Positions 25,976-34,286 of a stretch of DNA of 64,000 nt are shown piece by piece. The notes beneath the pieces were generated by a model. It ran no database searches. It was not told the origin of the DNA and worked only from the letters and a program-made list of their open reading frames with translations. The position numbers and the translations under genes are program-made. Source of the stretch: Mycolicibacterium komanii (GTDB taxonomy: Bacteria; Actinomycetota; Actinomycetes; Mycobacteriales; Mycobacteriaceae); the NCBI RefSeq assembly GCF_001050035.1, contig NZ_CVTA01000015.1, positions 1 to 64,000 on the forward strand. Direction: 5' to 3'. Each line of letters opens with the position of its first letter. Position 1 is the stretch's first letter.

Positions 25976-26929
25976 TCAGCTGATGCCGACGACCTCCTGG
26001 GCGATATCGGCCAGGCGCGTCTGCGCTGCCGACACCAACCGCTGGCGGTTCTTGTGCATCTCCTCGTAGGCGATGATCGTGCGGATATCCGACGGATCGT
26101 CGAGCTCCTTCACCGCGGCGACCGCGTCGCTGAGGTTCAGATCCTCGTATCCGGCGATCGGCAGCTCGTCGGCGTCGACGACACCGCCCTCGGCACGCGC
26201 CTTGTGCAGCGCGTCGGCCGCGTCGCCGGCGCCCTCACGGCGGACAACCTTCTCGGCGCTGCGCAGCGCGCCGTCGCGCGACGCACCGAGCGCCTTGAAC
26301 GTGATCTCGCTGGCGCGCTGGGCCCGCTCGCGCAGGTCGTCGACGGCCGGTCCGGCCGACCGCAGCAGCTCTGCGAGCCGCTCGACCGACTGCGCCGACC
26401 ACTGACCCGGCAGGTTGACCAGCTTCACCGCGGTACCCGCGGCGGCCTGCAGCGGGGTGCGCTGCAGCGCGGCCGGGCCGCCGAGCGCGTCCTCGGCCAG
26501 AACCGTGGTCAGCCAGTTCACCGTCGCCGAGTGCGCGGTGATCAGGCGATCGGCGAGCTCCTGGACGTCGGGCTTCTTCTCCGCAACCGCGAGCGCCTTG
26601 ATGTAGCGGGCACGGTCGAGCAGCTGATCCTCGAGCGCGAGGTCGCCCAGCAGCGCCTCGTCGAAGGGCTGCGCCTGCTCGGTCAGCGCCTTCACCGCGG
26701 CGGCGGCGCGGCCCAGGAACGGGCCGATGGTGTCGGGGAATCCGCCGAGGTCGCGGATAGCCTTCTCGATCGCCTCGGCGCGGATGCGGCCGTTCTCCGC
26801 GTTCTGAGTCAGCTCGCGACGGACCGCCTCGGTACGCGCCTGCGTGATCCGGGTCTCGGCGACCTGAATCTCGGTGTGCGTGAGGTCGAGAATCGTGCGC
26901 AACTGGGTCAGCAAAGTGGTGGTACTCAT
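25976..26929 (-). CDS. Helical ferritin-like domain protein (317 aa)
   Basis: An almost entirely alpha-helical protein with no cysteines apparent. N-terminal LLTQLRTILDLTHTEIQVAETRITQARTEAVRRELTQNAENGRIRAEAIEKAIRDLGG reads as a ferritin-like helical bundle; the C-terminus (EDLNLSDAVAAVKELDDPSDIRTIIAYEEMHKNRQRLVSAAQTRLADIAQEVVGI) is a conserved mycobacterial module. The usual Glu-x-x-His iron-site pattern is not obvious, so metal binding is uncertain. Single gene with its own terminator. Function unknown. Confidence 0.7.
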   Translation of the reverse strand: MSTTTLLTQLRTILDLTHTEIQVAETRITQARTEAVRRELTQNAENGRIRAEAIEKAIRDLGGFPDTIGPFLGRAAAAVKALTEQAQPFDEALLGDLALEDQLLDRARYIKALAVAEKKPDVQELADRLITAHSATVNWLTTVLAEDALGGPAALQRTPLQAAAGTAVKLVNLPGQWSAQSVERLAELLRSAGPAVDDLRERAQRASEITFKALGASRDGALRSAEKVVRREGAGDAADALHKARAEGGVVDADELPIAGYEDLNLSDAVAAVKELDDPSDIRTIIAYEEMHKNRQRLVSAAQTRLADIAQEVVGIS

Positions 26930-27059
26930 ATGTAGAAATCGCCCCTTAAGCGTTGACGGTTTGGGTCGGCGCTGGGGTGCACCTGTCCAGTTGGCTACCC
27001 GGTGTGCGGGGGCGGCCGAACGCCTCAGGAGTGTGAGATGGATCGCACTCGGCGTGTCG

Positions 27060-27539
27060 TCAGCGCGGCTGCAGGATGACCACCGGGATGTCCCGGTCGG
27101 CCCACGCCTGATAGGTGTCGAAGTCGGCGTACGCCTCGACGAGCTTCGGCCACAGCCGGGCCTTCTGCTCGGGTGTCGCGGTCACCGCGCGCACCGCGCG
27201 GCGCTCCGAGCCGATCTCGATGTGGGCGTCCGGGTTCGCGACCAGGTTGCGGTACCACTGCGGATCGGTGTCGCTGCCGCCCTTCGAGGCCACCACGATG
27301 ACGTCGTCGCCGTCGTTGATGAACACCAGGGGCGACACCAGCCGACGGCCGGACTTACGGCCGGTGTGCTCGAGCAGCAGCGTCGGCACCGGCTTCTTGA
27401 ACCCCGCGCCCACCCGCCAGTTCGCGCCGATCTTGCCGCCGGTGCGGCGGTACACCCACACGTGCGCCTTGCCGGCGTACTTCATGACCCGGTCGACGAC
27501 GGGCGAGTTCAGCTGCTTGGGCTTGTTGTTCGGATCCAT
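27060..27539 (-). CDS. F420-dependent nitroreductase family protein (Ddn-like)
   Basis: A 159-aa split-barrel protein with the deazaflavin (F420)-dependent nitroreductase pattern: VMKYAGKAHVWVYRRTGGKIGANWRVGAGFKKPVPTLLLEHTGRKSGRRLVSPLVFINDGDDVIVVASKGGSDTDPQWYRNLVANPD. Family members reduce quinones or nitro compounds with F420H2. It is the third gene of a minus-strand redox operon, four bases after the PPOX gene. Confidence 0.88.
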   Translation of the reverse strand: MDPNNKPKQLNSPVVDRVMKYAGKAHVWVYRRTGGKIGANWRVGAGFKKPVPTLLLEHTGRKSGRRLVSPLVFINDGDDVIVVASKGGSDTDPQWYRNLVANPDAHIEIGSERRAVRAVTATPEQKARLWPKLVEAYADFDTYQAWADRDIPVVILQPR

Positions 27540-27543
27540 GCGA

Positions 27544-28044
27544 TCAACCTAGGTATTGGGCCGTGCTGCCGCCCAGCGGCATCGCCGGCATGCCGAGCTT
27601 GCGGTGGTCCCAACTGCGCGTGCGCAACGGCACCACCCGCACGCAGATGCGGTTGTTCATCATCTGGTCGACGAACGGCCGCATCTCGTCGGAGTACGGT
27701 CCCGTGTAGCGCTCCCACACGCTGATACCAACGCGCAGAACGGTTTCCGGGTCGTCGACGATCTCGGCTCTGCCGTCGATCGAGACGCCGCGCAGCGTGT
27801 CGTAGGTGTCGCCGTCCTCGATCATCACGGTGACCGTCGGATTGCGGCGCAGGTTGACCGCCTTCTGCGACTTGGCTTTCGTCTCGAACCAGATCTCGCC
27901 GTCGAGCACGGCGTACCACATCGCGACCAGGTGCGGCCGCCCGTCGGGTAGCACGGTCGCCATCGTGGCGGTGCGGCTGCGTTCGATGAATTCGGCGACC
28001 TCGTCGTCGGACATGACGATCTTCGCGCGTTCGTTCTTGCCCAC
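27544..28044 (-). CDS. PPOX-class F420/flavin-dependent oxidoreductase
   Basis: A 166-aa split-barrel of the pyridoxamine-5'-phosphate oxidase superfamily: FIERSRTATMATVLPDGRPHLVAMWYAVLDGEIWFETKAKSQKAVNLRRNPTVTVMIEDGD. Mycobacterial members of this type usually bind F420 (FDOR-B group). GTG start (MGKNERAKIVMSDDE); an internal ATG (MSDDEVAEF) is possible. It sits between the molybdopterin oxidoreductase (12 bases upstream) and the Ddn-like gene. Confidence 0.85.
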   Translation of the reverse strand: MGKNERAKIVMSDDEVAEFIERSRTATMATVLPDGRPHLVAMWYAVLDGEIWFETKAKSQKAVNLRRNPTVTVMIEDGDTYDTLRGVSIDGRAEIVDDPETVLRVGISVWERYTGPYSDEMRPFVDQMMNNRICVRVVPLRTRSWDHRKLGMPAMPLGGSTAQYLG

Positions 28045-28056
28045 GGTCCGATCTTG

Positions 28057-30309
28057 TCAGGTCGCCGCGGCGACGACGGTCACCGGGATGCCGTTGAGCG
28101 CCCCGTTGCCGGACGGTTCGTCGACGAACGTCGGCGGCGACAGAATGTTGGTGTTCACCCCGGGCGCCTGGTTGGCGACGGACATCCGCGTGCCGGGCTT
28201 GCCGTGGCCCCAGCCGTGCGGCATCGAGACGACGCCGGGTTTGATCGCGTCCGTGACCTCGACCGGCACCTCGATCCGCCCTCCAGCCGAGCTCACGCAC
28301 ACGAGGTCGCCGGTCGCGACACCACGCTTGACCGCGTCGTCGGTGTGCATCAGCAGCGTGCACCGGTCACGGCCCTTCATCAGCGGTGCGACGTTGTGCA
28401 GCCAGGAGTTGTTGGAGCGCAGGTGCCGTCGGCTGACCAACACCAACTCGTCGGGCGCGCGGTCCAGGCGCGCAGCGAGCCTGGGCAGGTCGTCGAGCAG
28501 GTATTGCGGCGCCAGTCGAATCTTCTTGTCGGCAGTGCCGAGCACCTCGGGGATCCGCGGCACCATAGGCCCGAAGTTGATGCCGTTGGGCTGCGCCTTG
28601 AGCTTCTCGAGCGTCAGCCCGTCGGGGTTCTCTCCGTAACGGTCACCGAACGGTCCGGTGCGCAGCGTCAGGTCGAGGATGCGTTCGGGACCGCCGTGCG
28701 TGTAGTGCTTGCGGATCTCGGCGCCGTCGAGCCCCTGGGTGAACGCCATGTAATCGAAGAATCCGTCGTCGATCGCCGCGACGTCGACATCCTCGGCCGG
28801 CGTGCCCGTGCACAGGCCGGTGAGCCGGATGAGGATCTCCCACTCCTGCGGCCTGTCCGGATCGTCGGGCTCGAAGACCGGCGCCGAGTAGTTCGCGATG
28901 CTGTTGATCGCGAAGTTGAGGATCAGGTCGTCGTGGTGGGGCTGTTCGAGTGGTGACGGCGCGGGCAGGATCACGTCGGCGTGCCGAGTGGTCTCGTTGA
29001 TCCACATGTCGACCGCGATCATCGCGTCGAGCATCGGCAGCGCCTCGTCGAGCGTGTGGCCGGCGGGCGTCGACAGCACCGGGTTGCCCGCCACGGTGAT
29101 CAGCGCCTTGATCTGCCCCTCCCCCGGCGTCGCGATCTCCTCGGCCAGGCACGACACCGGTACCTGCCCCAGCACCTCTTTGGCGCCGCGCACCCGGGTG
29201 CGGAAGCGGCCGAATTCCGGGGCGCCGTCCTCGAGTCCGGGAATCGGTTGCACGGTCACCGACCACGCGGCCGGCCGCGGGAACATCGCCCCGCCGGGAG
29301 TGTCGAAGTGCCCGGTGAGGATGTTCACGACGTCGACGAGCCAGCTGGCCAGGCTGCCGAACTCCTGATTGCACAGCCCGATTCGGCCGTACACGACCGC
29401 GCGTTCGGTGCCGGCCAGCTCGCGTGCCAATCCCCGGATGCGTTCGGCGTCGATCCCGGTCACCGCGGCGACGCGTTCCGGCGGCCAGTCCGCGGCCACC
29501 TCCCGCATCCGCACCAGCCCGTCGACGTGCGGTGCCAACCGCCCGAGCGACACCAGGTCCTCGGCGAACAGCGTGTGCGCGATCGCCAACAGCAGCGCGG
29601 CGTCCGTGCCCGGGGTGATGGGCAGCCACTCGTCGGCCCTGCCCGCGGTCGCGGTGCGGACGGGGTCGATCACGATCACCCTGCCGCGCTTGCGGATCGA
29701 GTCGATGAGGCCCATCACGTCCGGCGCGGCCAGCAGCGAGCCCTGCGAGGCTGCGGGGTTGGCGCCCATGATCATCAGCAGGTCGGTGCGTTCGATGTCG
29801 GGCACGGGGAACGACCACCAGCCGCCGTACATCAGGTGCGACGACAGGTTCTTCGGCCACTGGTCGACGGTGCCGGGCGAGTAGCTCAGCGGGATGCCGG
29901 ACATCCCGAGCAGCACACCGGTGTAGCGGCCTAGCGAAAACGAGTGCGCGAGTGGGTTTCCCGTGTAACAGGTGACCGCGCCGATGCCATGTTTGTCGAT
30001 CACCGGGGCGAGCAGCTCGGTGCACCGCCGGAACGCGGCGTCCCAACTCACTTCCTGCCACTGCCCGTCGACCTTGATCAGTGGGCGGCGGATCCGGTCG
30101 GGGTCCTCGTGCACCGCGCCGAGCGTCGCACCCTTCGGGCAGATGTGCCCGCGGCTCCAGGTGTCGTCGGGATTGCCGCGGATGCCGGCGACACGGCCGC
30201 CCTCGACGTGAATCTCCAGCCCGCACATGGCCTCACACAGCGGGCACGTGTACAGGTGCCGGCCGTCGCGTCCCGGTGCGGCGATCGGCGTCGTGAGATC
30301 TGCGGTCAC
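28057..30309 (-). CDS. Molybdopterin-dependent oxidoreductase (DMSO-reductase family)
   Basis: A 750-aa protein. N-terminal 4Fe-4S site CPLCEAMCGLEIHVEGGRVAGIRGNPDDTWSRGHICPKG (Cys-x2-Cys-x3-Cys...Cys); then bis-MGD binding domains with GANPAASQGS and VIVIDPVRTATAGRADEWLPITPGTDAALLLAIAH; C-terminal dinucleotide-binding domain with RRHLRSNNSWLHNV and MPHGWGHGKPG. No Tat signal is present, so it is cytoplasmic. GTG start at 30309 has GGAGGAG upstream; the frame continues to 30540 across a long inverted repeat and is not coding there. First gene of the redox operon, divergent from tetR. Physiological substrate not visible. Confidence 0.87.
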   Translation of the reverse strand: MTADLTTPIAAPGRDGRHLYTCPLCEAMCGLEIHVEGGRVAGIRGNPDDTWSRGHICPKGATLGAVHEDPDRIRRPLIKVDGQWQEVSWDAAFRRCTELLAPVIDKHGIGAVTCYTGNPLAHSFSLGRYTGVLLGMSGIPLSYSPGTVDQWPKNLSSHLMYGGWWSFPVPDIERTDLLMIMGANPAASQGSLLAAPDVMGLIDSIRKRGRVIVIDPVRTATAGRADEWLPITPGTDAALLLAIAHTLFAEDLVSLGRLAPHVDGLVRMREVAADWPPERVAAVTGIDAERIRGLARELAGTERAVVYGRIGLCNQEFGSLASWLVDVVNILTGHFDTPGGAMFPRPAAWSVTVQPIPGLEDGAPEFGRFRTRVRGAKEVLGQVPVSCLAEEIATPGEGQIKALITVAGNPVLSTPAGHTLDEALPMLDAMIAVDMWINETTRHADVILPAPSPLEQPHHDDLILNFAINSIANYSAPVFEPDDPDRPQEWEILIRLTGLCTGTPAEDVDVAAIDDGFFDYMAFTQGLDGAEIRKHYTHGGPERILDLTLRTGPFGDRYGENPDGLTLEKLKAQPNGINFGPMVPRIPEVLGTADKKIRLAPQYLLDDLPRLAARLDRAPDELVLVSRRHLRSNNSWLHNVAPLMKGRDRCTLLMHTDDAVKRGVATGDLVCVSSAGGRIEVPVEVTDAIKPGVVSMPHGWGHGKPGTRMSVANQAPGVNTNILSPPTFVDEPSGNGALNGIPVTVVAAAT

Positions 30310-30331
30310 CGCGGCCCTCCTCCATCCACCG

Positions 30332-30388
30332 CGAACGTGGGTTACCCGCACGATTTCTTCGTCGAAGCGTGCGGGTAACCCACGTTCG
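30332..30388. repeat. Perfect 21-bp inverted repeat between divergent redox operon and tetR
   Basis: Arms 30332-30352 and 30368-30388 are exact reverse complements; the 15-base spacer itself contains CTTCG-T-CGAAG. Each arm also holds the short palindrome GGGTTACCC (or complement). It can form a very stable cruciform or, if transcribed, a hairpin. Situated 23 bases from the oxidoreductase start codon. Confidence 0.85.
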
Positions 30389-30397
30389 GCAGTCGAA

Positions 30398-30422
30398 TTG
30401 TCGTGACATACTGTAACGACAA
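30398..30422. promoter_or_regulatory. Candidate TetR operator
   Basis: A 25-bp dyad: outer arms TTGTCGT / ACGACAA and inner arms ACA / TGT around a three-base centre, with single-base mismatch positions between. Only 20 bases upstream of the tetR start codon, in the divergent promoter. The size and symmetry are typical of TetR-family operators, so autoregulation and control of the oxidoreductase operon are likely (inference). Confidence 0.7.
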
Positions 30423-30442
30423 CGTGCGGCGGAGGGACGGAA

Positions 30443-31045
30443 ATGGCCGACACCGTTGCGCCGCGGCGCCGGCGCCAGGGTTCACGCCGCGACCCGTCCA
30501 TCGACACCGGCGTGCTGGCCGCGACGCGTCGGCTGCTCACCGAACGCGGCTACGCGAACACCACCATCGACCTGATCGCGACGACGGCGAACGTCAGCAG
30601 GCCTGCCGTCTACCGACGCTGGCGGTCCAAGGCGCACCTCGTCCACGAGGCGCTGTTTCCCGATCTCGGCCCGGAGCGGCCCGTCGACGATTTCGCCGAA
30701 GAGATCACCCGACTGTGTCGCGGGGCGCTCGCCATGTACGCCGATCCCGCAGTGCGCGAAGCGATTCCGGGTCTACTCAGCGACCTGCGCTCGGACCGCG
30801 GAATGCGCCGGGTGCTCAGCGATCGCCTGGAGGCGACGGCGCGCAGCCAGCTCGGTGAGCGGGTGGCCGCCGCGGTCGCCGACGGTGTCGCCCGGTCCGG
30901 CATCACCGCCGACACGATCATGGACGTCATCGCCGGCGGTGCCTGGTACGCCGTCTGCGTGCGCCGCGTCAAGGACGTCGACGCGGCTGCCGTGGAACTG
31001 GCGGCGCTGGTGCTCGGCGGTGTGCTGGTCAGCTCATCAGCATGA
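30443..31045 (+). CDS. TetR-family transcriptional regulator
   Basis: A 200-aa protein. Residues ~20-70 form the TetR HTH: VLAATRRLLTERGYANTTIDLIATTANVSRPAVYRRWRSKAHLVHEALFP. The C-terminal ligand domain (AMYADPAVREAIPGLLSDLRSDRGMRRVLSDRLEA...) is of the TetR_C type that follows YRRW. ATG is preceded by GGAGGGA. Divergent from the redox operon, with a symmetrical operator in its own promoter. Its last 17 bases overlap the convergent lipoprotein gene. Effector unknown. Confidence 0.9.
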   Translation: MADTVAPRRRRQGSRRDPSIDTGVLAATRRLLTERGYANTTIDLIATTANVSRPAVYRRWRSKAHLVHEALFPDLGPERPVDDFAEEITRLCRGALAMYADPAVREAIPGLLSDLRSDRGMRRVLSDRLEATARSQLGERVAAAVADGVARSGITADTIMDVIAGGAWYAVCVRRVKDVDAAAVELAALVLGGVLVSSSA

Positions 31046-32216
31046 TGTACTGCGCGGCCGTCATCTGTTGCGCCGCAAGCAGAGTCGGGGCGCTGGTCTC
31101 GATGGTGTAGCGGTCGGCGGTGGCCAGGCAGTAGAAGCTGCCCTCGTCCGTGCGCAGGCATCGGCTGTCCGGCATGTCCGGGACCGGGTTCGCCGGCTTG
31201 GCGGTCGCCGACACCTCGTCGGCGAACTCCTCGACCACGTCTTCGGCCCCCGCACCGTCGTCGGCCTCGTAGACCGTCGTGCCGCCCATCGCGACGAGGT
31301 CGACACCGGTGTCGGAGAAGAGCTTGTCGGATCGGACGGGATCGGACTGGAAGTGCAGCGCGCCACGCCGTTCGTAGGTGCCGCCCTTGGTGAAGGTCGG
31401 GTCGCGGCCGTCGAGCGGCAGGGTGCGGGCCAGCAGGCCGGTCGGATCGATCGAGATGTCGGCCAGCTCGTCGGGTGCGGTGGCGCGGAACTTGTCGATC
31501 TCGGAGGCCTGCATGTCGATGCTCTTGGTGACCAGCCGGGCGGCGGCGTCCACACCCGCGGTCGCCTGCGCCAGCTGCATCAGCACGTAGGGTCCGTGCG
31601 CGGTGAACGACCGCACCGCACCGAACTTTCCGATGTTGCGATCGGTTCCGGTGTGGCTGCTGGCGCGCGCCTCGGGATGGCCGGGGATGTCCATCTTCGG
31701 CGACGGCCCGTCGGGGCCCTGCGGCGCCGACACCGCTTCGCCCATGTCATCGGCAGCGGCCTTGGCGGCCCGATCATCGGCGAACCGCAGCACCGCGTTG
31801 AGCAGGATCTGCTTGTTCTTCTCGGTGCGCGTCGTGGCGAAACCGGTGACGAAGTCGTGCCTGGCGGCCGCGGCGGCGACGTTCATCGGTCCGATCGCGG
31901 CCAGCGCCTCGGCACGGGGCAGCACCATCGCGCCGAGGCCGAACCAGTCGTTGATCGCCGGGTCGACCTCCCATGGCCCGATGACGTGGTTGGCCAGTCG
32001 CTGCCCTTCGAGCACCACGCCGAGCATCGGGTCGCCGGCGACGCCCAACGGGTCGCGCGGTGCCGTCGGGAAGCGGCCCGGGTCCAGCTGGTCGAAGTCG
32101 AGCGCGGGACCCGATGGGCCGCCGGTGGCTCGCACGGCGGATCCCTCGACGGTCGATGTGCACGCCGTCGCGAGCAGGGCGACGACAGAGATGAGCGCAA
32201 GGATCGCGTTCCGCAT
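31029..32216 (-). CDS. Mycobacterial lipoprotein of unknown function (395 aa)
   Basis: Signal peptide of lipoprotein type: MRNAILALISVVALLATACTST with lipobox LATAC, acylated Cys19. The mature part (~375 aa) has no motif I recognise: LDFDQLDPGRFPTAPRDPLGV, a central NKQILLNAVLRFADDRAAKAAADDM, and a C-terminal SRCLRTDEGSFYCLATADRYTIETSA with a cysteine pair. Similar DUF7373-like lipoproteins occur in multiple copies in mycobacteria. Anchored to the outer face of the plasma membrane. The gene converges on and overlaps tetR. Confidence 0.8.
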   Translation of the reverse strand: MRNAILALISVVALLATACTSTVEGSAVRATGGPSGPALDFDQLDPGRFPTAPRDPLGVAGDPMLGVVLEGQRLANHVIGPWEVDPAINDWFGLGAMVLPRAEALAAIGPMNVAAAAARHDFVTGFATTRTEKNKQILLNAVLRFADDRAAKAAADDMGEAVSAPQGPDGPSPKMDIPGHPEARASSHTGTDRNIGKFGAVRSFTAHGPYVLMQLAQATAGVDAAARLVTKSIDMQASEIDKFRATAPDELADISIDPTGLLARTLPLDGRDPTFTKGGTYERRGALHFQSDPVRSDKLFSDTGVDLVAMGGTTVYEADDGAGAEDVVEEFADEVSATAKPANPVPDMPDSRCLRTDEGSFYCLATADRYTIETSAPTLLAAQQMTAAQYIMLMS

Positions 32217-32290
32217 GACGGCAAAATTACCCGCGCCGCGACGGCGCAGGTTTCAGGCGTGCCGACGCCGCGGACGGACTTCATACAAAT

Positions 32291-32322
32291 GAGACGAGCC
32301 ACCGGATCCGGTGGCTCGTCTC
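32291..32322. terminator. Terminator downstream of tRNA-Leu
   Basis: A perfect 32-base palindrome, arms of 16 bases (GAGACGAGCCACCGGA and its complement), 10 bases past the tRNA 3' end. On the minus strand it is followed by ATTTGTAT. Confidence 0.75.
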
Positions 32323-32331
32323 TATTGTTTG

Positions 32332-32414
32332 TGGGCGAAGGGGGACTTGAACCCCCACGTCCCGAAGGACACTGGCACCTGAAGCCAGCGCGTCTGCCAT
32401 TCCGCCACTCGCCC
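32332..32414 (-). tRNA. leuT: tRNA-Leu (anticodon CAG)
   Basis: Minus-strand reading begins GGGCGAGTGGCGGAATGG, has anticodon stem-loop CTGGC-TTCAGGT-GCCAG (anticodon CAG), a long variable arm (TGTCCTTCGGGACG) and T-arm GGGGGTTCAAGTCCCCC. The acceptor stem pairs GGGCGAG with TTCGCCC (one G-T), discriminator A. No encoded CCA. Same place as leuT next to fhaA in M. tuberculosis. Confidence 0.95.
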
Positions 32415-32672
32415 CAACAACCGGGGGAGCCTATCACGCACGGCGCCCCGCTCCCCAACCGTACCGGCCGCCCCGCGCGACTCTCAGAACGGCGTTCGGC
32501 TGATCGTGATCCGGCGCGCTGAACTGCGGCGATCCGATTCTCAGAGTTCTGTTGGTCCCGCAGCGCGGCGCTTGGCCGATACCATGCACATGAGCACTGT
32601 GGCCAGGCGACACGCAGGCACGGCGGCCATGAGCAGCGCCGACGGACGACGACGAGTGAGGCGGACGGTGAG

Positions 32673-34157
32673 ATGGGTCTAGTCGACCGCATCGAGCGCA
32701 AGCTCGAGTCGACGGTCGGTGACGCCTTCGCCCGCGTGTTCGGCGGATCGATCGTCCCGCAAGAGGTCGAGGCGATGCTTCGCCGGGAGGCCGACACCGG
32801 CGCGCGCGAAGTGCTCGGCGGTCAAGTTTTGGCACCAAACGACTACGTCATTACCCTCAGTGTGCCTGACTATCAGAAGGTGAGCGCCGACCCAGACCTC
32901 ACGTCAGCGACTTTTGCCAAGCACTTGGAGGGATACATCCGTGAGCAGGGGTGGCAAACGTATGGTGATGTGGTCGTCAGGTTCGAACAATCACCCACCC
33001 TGCACACCGGACAGTTTCGCGCGCGTGGAGCGGTCAATCCCGACTCGACCACTGGCGAACCCGCCCCACCACCTCATGTACGTGCGTCCAGCGCAGAATC
33101 AGGAGAGCCACCGATGAGCGACAACCCGACCTACCGCGGCGGCCAGGGGCCGGGGAGGCCCGCCGACGAGTACTACGACCGTCCCCAAGACCGTCCCCAA
33201 GACCGTCCCCAGGACGATCGGTACGGCCGCCCGGATGACCGCGGCCAGTACCCCCCGCACGAGCAGGGCGGCTATCCGCCGCAGGGCGATCCGTACGCCC
33301 CGCGCCAGGGCGGCTACCCGGACCAGGGCGGCTACCCCGACCAGGGCGGCTACCCGGACCAGGGCGGATATCCGGACCAGGGCGGCTACCCCGATCAGGG
33401 TTATCCGCCGCCGTCCTACGAGCAGCGCCCCCCGGCCGGCTACGGCCCCCCGCCGCAGCAGGGTGGCTACCCCGACCAGGGTTACCGCCAGGCCCCGGGT
33501 GGCTACGGTCCCCCGCCGGGCGGTCAGCCCGGCTACGGCGGCGCGCCCGCGGGCGATTACGACTACGGCCGTCCCCCGGCTCCCGGCCGACACGAGGAGG
33601 GCGGCTACGGCCGTCCCGAGCCCCGGCCCGCCTATCCGGATCAGGGCGGCTACCCCGACCAGGGCGGCTACCCGGACCAGGGCGGCTACGGCGGCCAGTC
33701 CTACGGGCGACAGGACCAGGGTTACGGCGCCCAGCCGGACTACGGCCGGTACGGCGATGCGCCCGGCGGATACGCCGAACCGGGCTACGCGGAGCCCGCT
33801 GGCGGCGGCTACGACTACGGACAGCCCGCCGGGTACGGCGGTTACGGCCAAGGCGACTACGCAGCCGGCGGTGCGACCGTCACGCTGCAGCTCGACGACG
33901 GCAGCGGCCGGACCTACCAGCTGCGTGAGGGCACCAACGTCATCGGCCGCGGCCAGGACGCACAGTTCCGGCTCCCCGACACGGGGGTCTCGCGCCGCCA
34001 CCTGGAGATCCGTTGGGACGGTCAGGTCGCGCTGCTGTCCGATCTGAACTCCACCAACGGGACCACGGTGAACAACGCGCCGGTCCAGGAGTGGCAGCTC
34101 GCGGACGGCGACGTGATCCGGTTGGGCCACTCCGAGATCATCGTCCGCGTGCACTGA
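32673..34157 (+). CDS. fhaA: FHA-domain protein FhaA
   Basis: A 494-aa protein. N-terminal ~125 residues: MGLVDRIERKLESTVGDAFARVFGGSIVPQEVEAMLRREAD (DUF3662, the kinase-binding region of FhaA). Middle ~270 residues: Gly/Tyr/Pro/Gln/Asp low-complexity with tandem GGYPDQ. C-terminal ~90 residues: FHA domain with GRGQDAQFRLPDTGVSRRHLEIRWDG and DLNSTNGTTVN. It recognises phospho-threonine partners such as MviN in cell-wall control. First gene of the fhaA-pknB operon (here plus strand). A 258-base spacer separates it from tRNA-Leu. Confidence 0.95.
   Translation: MGLVDRIERKLESTVGDAFARVFGGSIVPQEVEAMLRREADTGAREVLGGQVLAPNDYVITLSVPDYQKVSADPDLTSATFAKHLEGYIREQGWQTYGDVVVRFEQSPTLHTGQFRARGAVNPDSTTGEPAPPPHVRASSAESGEPPMSDNPTYRGGQGPGRPADEYYDRPQDRPQDRPQDDRYGRPDDRGQYPPHEQGGYPPQGDPYAPRQGGYPDQGGYPDQGGYPDQGGYPDQGGYPDQGYPPPSYEQRPPAGYGPPPQQGGYPDQGYRQAPGGYGPPPGGQPGYGGAPAGDYDYGRPPAPGRHEEGGYGRPEPRPAYPDQGGYPDQGGYPDQGGYGGQSYGRQDQGYGAQPDYGRYGDAPGGYAEPGYAEPAGGGYDYGQPAGYGGYGQGDYAAGGATVTLQLDDGSGRTYQLREGTNVIGRGQDAQFRLPDTGVSRRHLEIRWDGQVALLSDLNSTNGTTVNNAPVQEWQLADGDVIRLGHSEIIVRVH
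33309..33398 (+). repeat. Five tandem 18-bp units in fhaA (GGYPDQ)
   Basis: Five consecutive 18-base units, each coding Gly-Gly-Tyr-Pro-Asp-Gln, with only synonymous changes (units at 33309, 33327, 33345, 33363, 33381). A further three units occur near 33646-33690, and a shorter Arg-Pro-Gln-Asp triplicate lies at about 33178-33215. Likely to vary in copy number by slippage. Confidence 0.9.
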
Positions 34158-34286
34158 GCGTCGGCCGGGGGCGGAGAAGCTGGTCGCTTCCCCCTCATGT
34201 CGGTAACCGTCCAAGTATCGTGACGGTGCCGAGGCTGGCTGCGTTGCCGAGGCGACTGAACGGGATGGAGACGGAGAGGACGTCAG

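Noticed and set aside
33300..33700. Short regularly spaced repeats, possible CRISPR
   Set aside because: Units are contiguous 18-bp in-frame codon repeats inside fhaA with no unique spacers.
34158..34286. Short plus-strand reading frame between fhaA and fhaB
   Set aside because: No conserved sequence or ribosome site; treated as spacer.
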